The notes below the pieces were generated by a model. That model saw nothing but the letters and a program-made list of their open reading frames with translations. It did not search any database and was not told where the DNA came from. A DNA stretch of 64,000 bases from contig CAVVCY010000003.1 of NCBI GenBank assembly GCA_963746905.1, forward strand, positions 1,080,024 through 1,144,023, in the 5' to 3' direction. This DNA is from JALYNX01 sp963746905. GTDB lineage: Bacteria; Actinomycetota; Acidimicrobiia; Spongiisociales; ZC4RG35. The position numbers and the translations under genes are program-made. Shown here piece by piece: positions 62,038 through 64,000 of this stretch (within the stretch, counting starts at the first letter, position 1; every line of letters starts with the position of its first letter).

Positions 62038-62934
62038 GTGGCAGGCGCCCAACTCCGTGACACGCGACGTCGAATCCGCGGCATCGAATCGACCAAGAAG
62101 ATCACGCGCGCCATGGAGCTGATCGCCGCCAGCAGGATCCCAAAGGCGATGGCCCGGGTCCATGGCTCCAAGCCATATACCGAGAAGTTGATCGAGGTCA
62201 TCGAGAATGTGAGTGCCGCGCAGGGTGGGACGTCGCATCGGCTGCTGGAGCGACGTGAGGTCCAGACGGTCGGCTTGCTCATCGTCACCTCTGATCGTGG
62301 CCTGGCCGGCGCCTATGCCTCGAACGTCATCAGGCTGGCCGAGCATCGGATCCTCCAACTGTCGAAAGAGGGCAAGGACGTGCTCCTCTACACAGTGGGC
62401 AAGAAGGCGCAGAGTTACTTCCGCTATCGGGGGTACCGGATCGAGCAGGCGTACGTGGGGATCACCGACACCCCCGGGTATGGCGATGCCCGCGCCGTCG
62501 CCTCACGGGTGATGAGCTCATACGCCGAGCATCACATCGACGCCCTGGAGACGTTCTTCACCAACTTTCGGACGGCGATGACCCAGGTGCCCACTCGACT
62601 CGACCTGCTCCCGATTACCCCGCCCGACCGGGGCGAGGCCGGGACCGGGCAAATCTCCTATCAGTTCGAGCCTTCGCCGGAGGAGATCCTCAGCCGACTC
62701 TTGCCCAGGTACGTCGAAGCAACAATCTTCAACATCCTCCTCGAAGCCTCGGCATCGGAGCACAGCGCCCGCCGCCGGGCAATGAAGGCGGCGACCGACA
62801 ACGCGGAAGAACTGATCAGGGTGCTCAGCGTTCAGGCGAACCGGGCACGGCAGGCCGAAATCACGACGGCGATCACCGAGATCGTCGGCGGTGCCGAGGC
62901 GTTGAGCGAAAGTGAAAATGAAACCAAGAATTGA
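62038..62934 (+). CDS. atpG: F1 ATP synthase subunit gamma
   Basis: A 298-residue central-shaft subunit. It begins AGAQLRDTRRRIRGIESTKK, followed by ITRAMELIAASRI, VTSDRGLAGAYASNVI in the Rossmann-like part, and ends with a C-terminal helix having MKAATDNAEELIRVLSVQAN and TEIVGGAEAL. The start is a GTG. It is followed by atpD after 12 bases. Confidence 0.96.
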   Translation: MAGAQLRDTRRRIRGIESTKKITRAMELIAASRIPKAMARVHGSKPYTEKLIEVIENVSAAQGGTSHRLLERREVQTVGLLIVTSDRGLAGAYASNVIRLAEHRILQLSKEGKDVLLYTVGKKAQSYFRYRGYRIEQAYVGITDTPGYGDARAVASRVMSSYAEHHIDALETFFTNFRTAMTQVPTRLDLLPITPPDRGEAGTGQISYQFEPSPEEILSRLLPRYVEATIFNILLEASASEHSARRRAMKAATDNAEELIRVLSVQANRARQAEITTAITEIVGGAEALSESENETKN

Positions 62935-62946
62935 ACGGAGTGAGCA

Positions 62947-64000
62947 ATGAGTGACACTTTGAGTGTCGGCCGAATCGTCAAGGTGGCCGGCCCGGTCGTC
63001 GACGCCGAGTTCCCGCCTGACGGGCTGCCCGAGATCCTCTTTGCCGTGGAGATTCCGATCACGATCGGCGGAGAGACGCGGACCATTCTCGCCGAGGTCG
63101 CCCAGCACCTGGGCGGAAGCAAGGTGAGGGCCATCGCCCTAGCCCCCACCGACGGGCTCACCCGAGGCACCGAGGTGCGCAACACCGGTGGGCCAATCAC
63201 CGTCCCGGTGGGCGACCAGACCCTGGGCCACATCTTCAACGTGTGGGGCGACTCGCTGGACGCACCGGACCAGGACTTCTCCGACCCCAGGTGGCCGATT
63301 CACCGCACCCCACCCGCCTTCGAAGACGTCGAGCCCCAGAAGACGGTGTTCGAGACCGGGATCAAGGTTCTCGACCTGATCTGCCCCTATCTCCAGGGTG
63401 GGAAGATCGGCCTCTTCGGTGGTGCCGGAGTTGGCAAGACAGTTCTCATCCAGGAGATGATCAACCGGGTCGCCACCCAGCACGGCGGCGTCTCCGTGTT
63501 CGCCGGAGTCGGGGAGCGCACCAGGGAAGGCAACGACCTCTATCTCGAGATGCAGGAGTCGGGTGTCATCGAGAAGGCCGCTCTCGTCTTCGGGCAGATG
63601 GACGAGCCACCAGGCGTGCGGCTTCGTGTCGCCCTGTCGGCGCTGACCATGGCCGAGTACTTCCGTGACGTGCAACGTCAGGACGTGCTCTTGTTTATCG
63701 ACAACATCTTCCGCTTCACCCAGGCCGGGTCAGAGGTCTCAACCCTGCTCGGCCGGATGCCGTCGGAGGTGGGTTACCAGCCCAACCTGGCCGACGAGAT
63801 GGGGTTCCTCCAGGAGCGGATCACCTCCCTCAAGGGCCGTTCGATCACCTCGTTGCAGGCGATCTACGTCCCCGCGGACGACATCACCGACCCGGCGCCG
63901 CATACCGCCTTTGCCCATCTCGACGCCACCACGGTGCTCTCCCGGCCATTGACCGCACTGGGGATCTACCCGGCGGTCGATCCGCTCGACTCGAGCAGTC
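62947..64000 (+). CDS. atpD: F1 ATP synthase subunit beta, truncated by the window end
   Basis: The first 351 codons of the catalytic subunit; the frame is still open at the right edge. It has VGRIVKVAGPVVDAEFPPD, Walker A GGAGVGKTVLIQE, GVGERTREGNDLYLEM, Walker B VLLFIDNIFRFTQAGSEVS, and IYVPADDITDPAPHT with TTVLSR. A full protein is usually near 470 residues, so about 120 are missing. ATG 62947 follows GGAGTGAGC. Confidence 0.96.
   Translation, partial: MSDTLSVGRIVKVAGPVVDAEFPPDGLPEILFAVEIPITIGGETRTILAEVAQHLGGSKVRAIALAPTDGLTRGTEVRNTGGPITVPVGDQTLGHIFNVWGDSLDAPDQDFSDPRWPIHRTPPAFEDVEPQKTVFETGIKVLDLICPYLQGGKIGLFGGAGVGKTVLIQEMINRVATQHGGVSVFAGVGERTREGNDLYLEMQESGVIEKAALVFGQMDEPPGVRLRVALSALTMAEYFRDVQRQDVLLFIDNIFRFTQAGSEVSTLLGRMPSEVGYQPNLADEMGFLQERITSLKGRSITSLQAIYVPADDITDPAPHTAFAHLDATTVLSRPLTALGIYPAVDPLDSSS

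Overview
The window looks like chromosome of a high-GC actinobacterium. A WhiB protein, a SepX/GlpR-like protein in a galU-moeA-moaC cluster, a DUF3107 protein, LacI-controlled araBDA, tRNA-Gln next to glmU-prs, and rho-rpmE-DUF1385-prfA-prmC-sua5-glyA leading into an ATP synthase operon all fit Actinomycetota. A deep lineage such as Acidimicrobiia is my guess; nothing here proves it.

Layout. 1-3.9 kb: end of plsY, galU, frameshifted moeA, moaC, a SepX-like membrane protein and a translin-family protein. 3.96-7.4 kb: an intact tRNA-Ala(CGC) followed by a 3.4-kb cassette (ECF sigma factor, membrane partner, beta-propeller lipoprotein) that ends in an exact 41-bp copy of the tRNA 3' half. This is the footprint of site-specific integration, but no integrase remains. 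7.45-13.0 kb: a RibD/DHFR-like protein, a SulP transporter, a DUF6325-SHOCT pair, and a minus-strand trio of unknowns. 13.2-23.2 kb: a complete L-arabinose regulon with a divergent LacI regulator, araB-araD-araA and a four-gene furanose-type ABC transporter. Two nearly identical 26-bp operators precede its two halves. 23.3-27.4 kb: an NHL-propeller membrane protein, a small lipoprotein and an HExxH lipoprotein. 27.4-31.3 kb: DUF192, rsmI, an AbrB-zinc ribbon protein, tatD, rsmA and ispE. 31.3-33.8 kb: an ABC exporter. 33.8-36.6 kb: a hairpin, two degenerate tRNA-Gln copies, tRNA-Gln, glmU and prs. 36.6-41.9 kb: a sugar-dehydrogenase-like protein, LysM, DUF3107, WhiB, GDPD, YqeY, and a DNA ligase converging on Ku. 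42.0-46.2 kb: a large BTAD/cyclase-like/NB-ARC/TPR regulator, broken by four frameshifts, divergent from a lipoprotein. 46.3-51.7 kb: tRNA-Arg, thrC, rho, rpmE, DUF1385, prfA. 51.8-54.8 kb: a minus-strand operon of receiver protein, HEAT-repeat membrane protein and family-2 glycosyltransferase. 54.9-64 kb: prmC, sua5-like, glyA, then atpZ-atpI-atpBEFHAGD; atpD runs off the right edge.

Five coding regions (moeA, tatD, ispE, the ABC permease and the NB-ARC regulator) carry nine apparent single-base indels, seven of them extra bases. Three of these are conserved housekeeping genes, so indel errors in the assembly are the simplest explanation, though real decay of the regulator cannot be excluded. 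Where a frameshift is inferred the feature spans the reconstructed gene.
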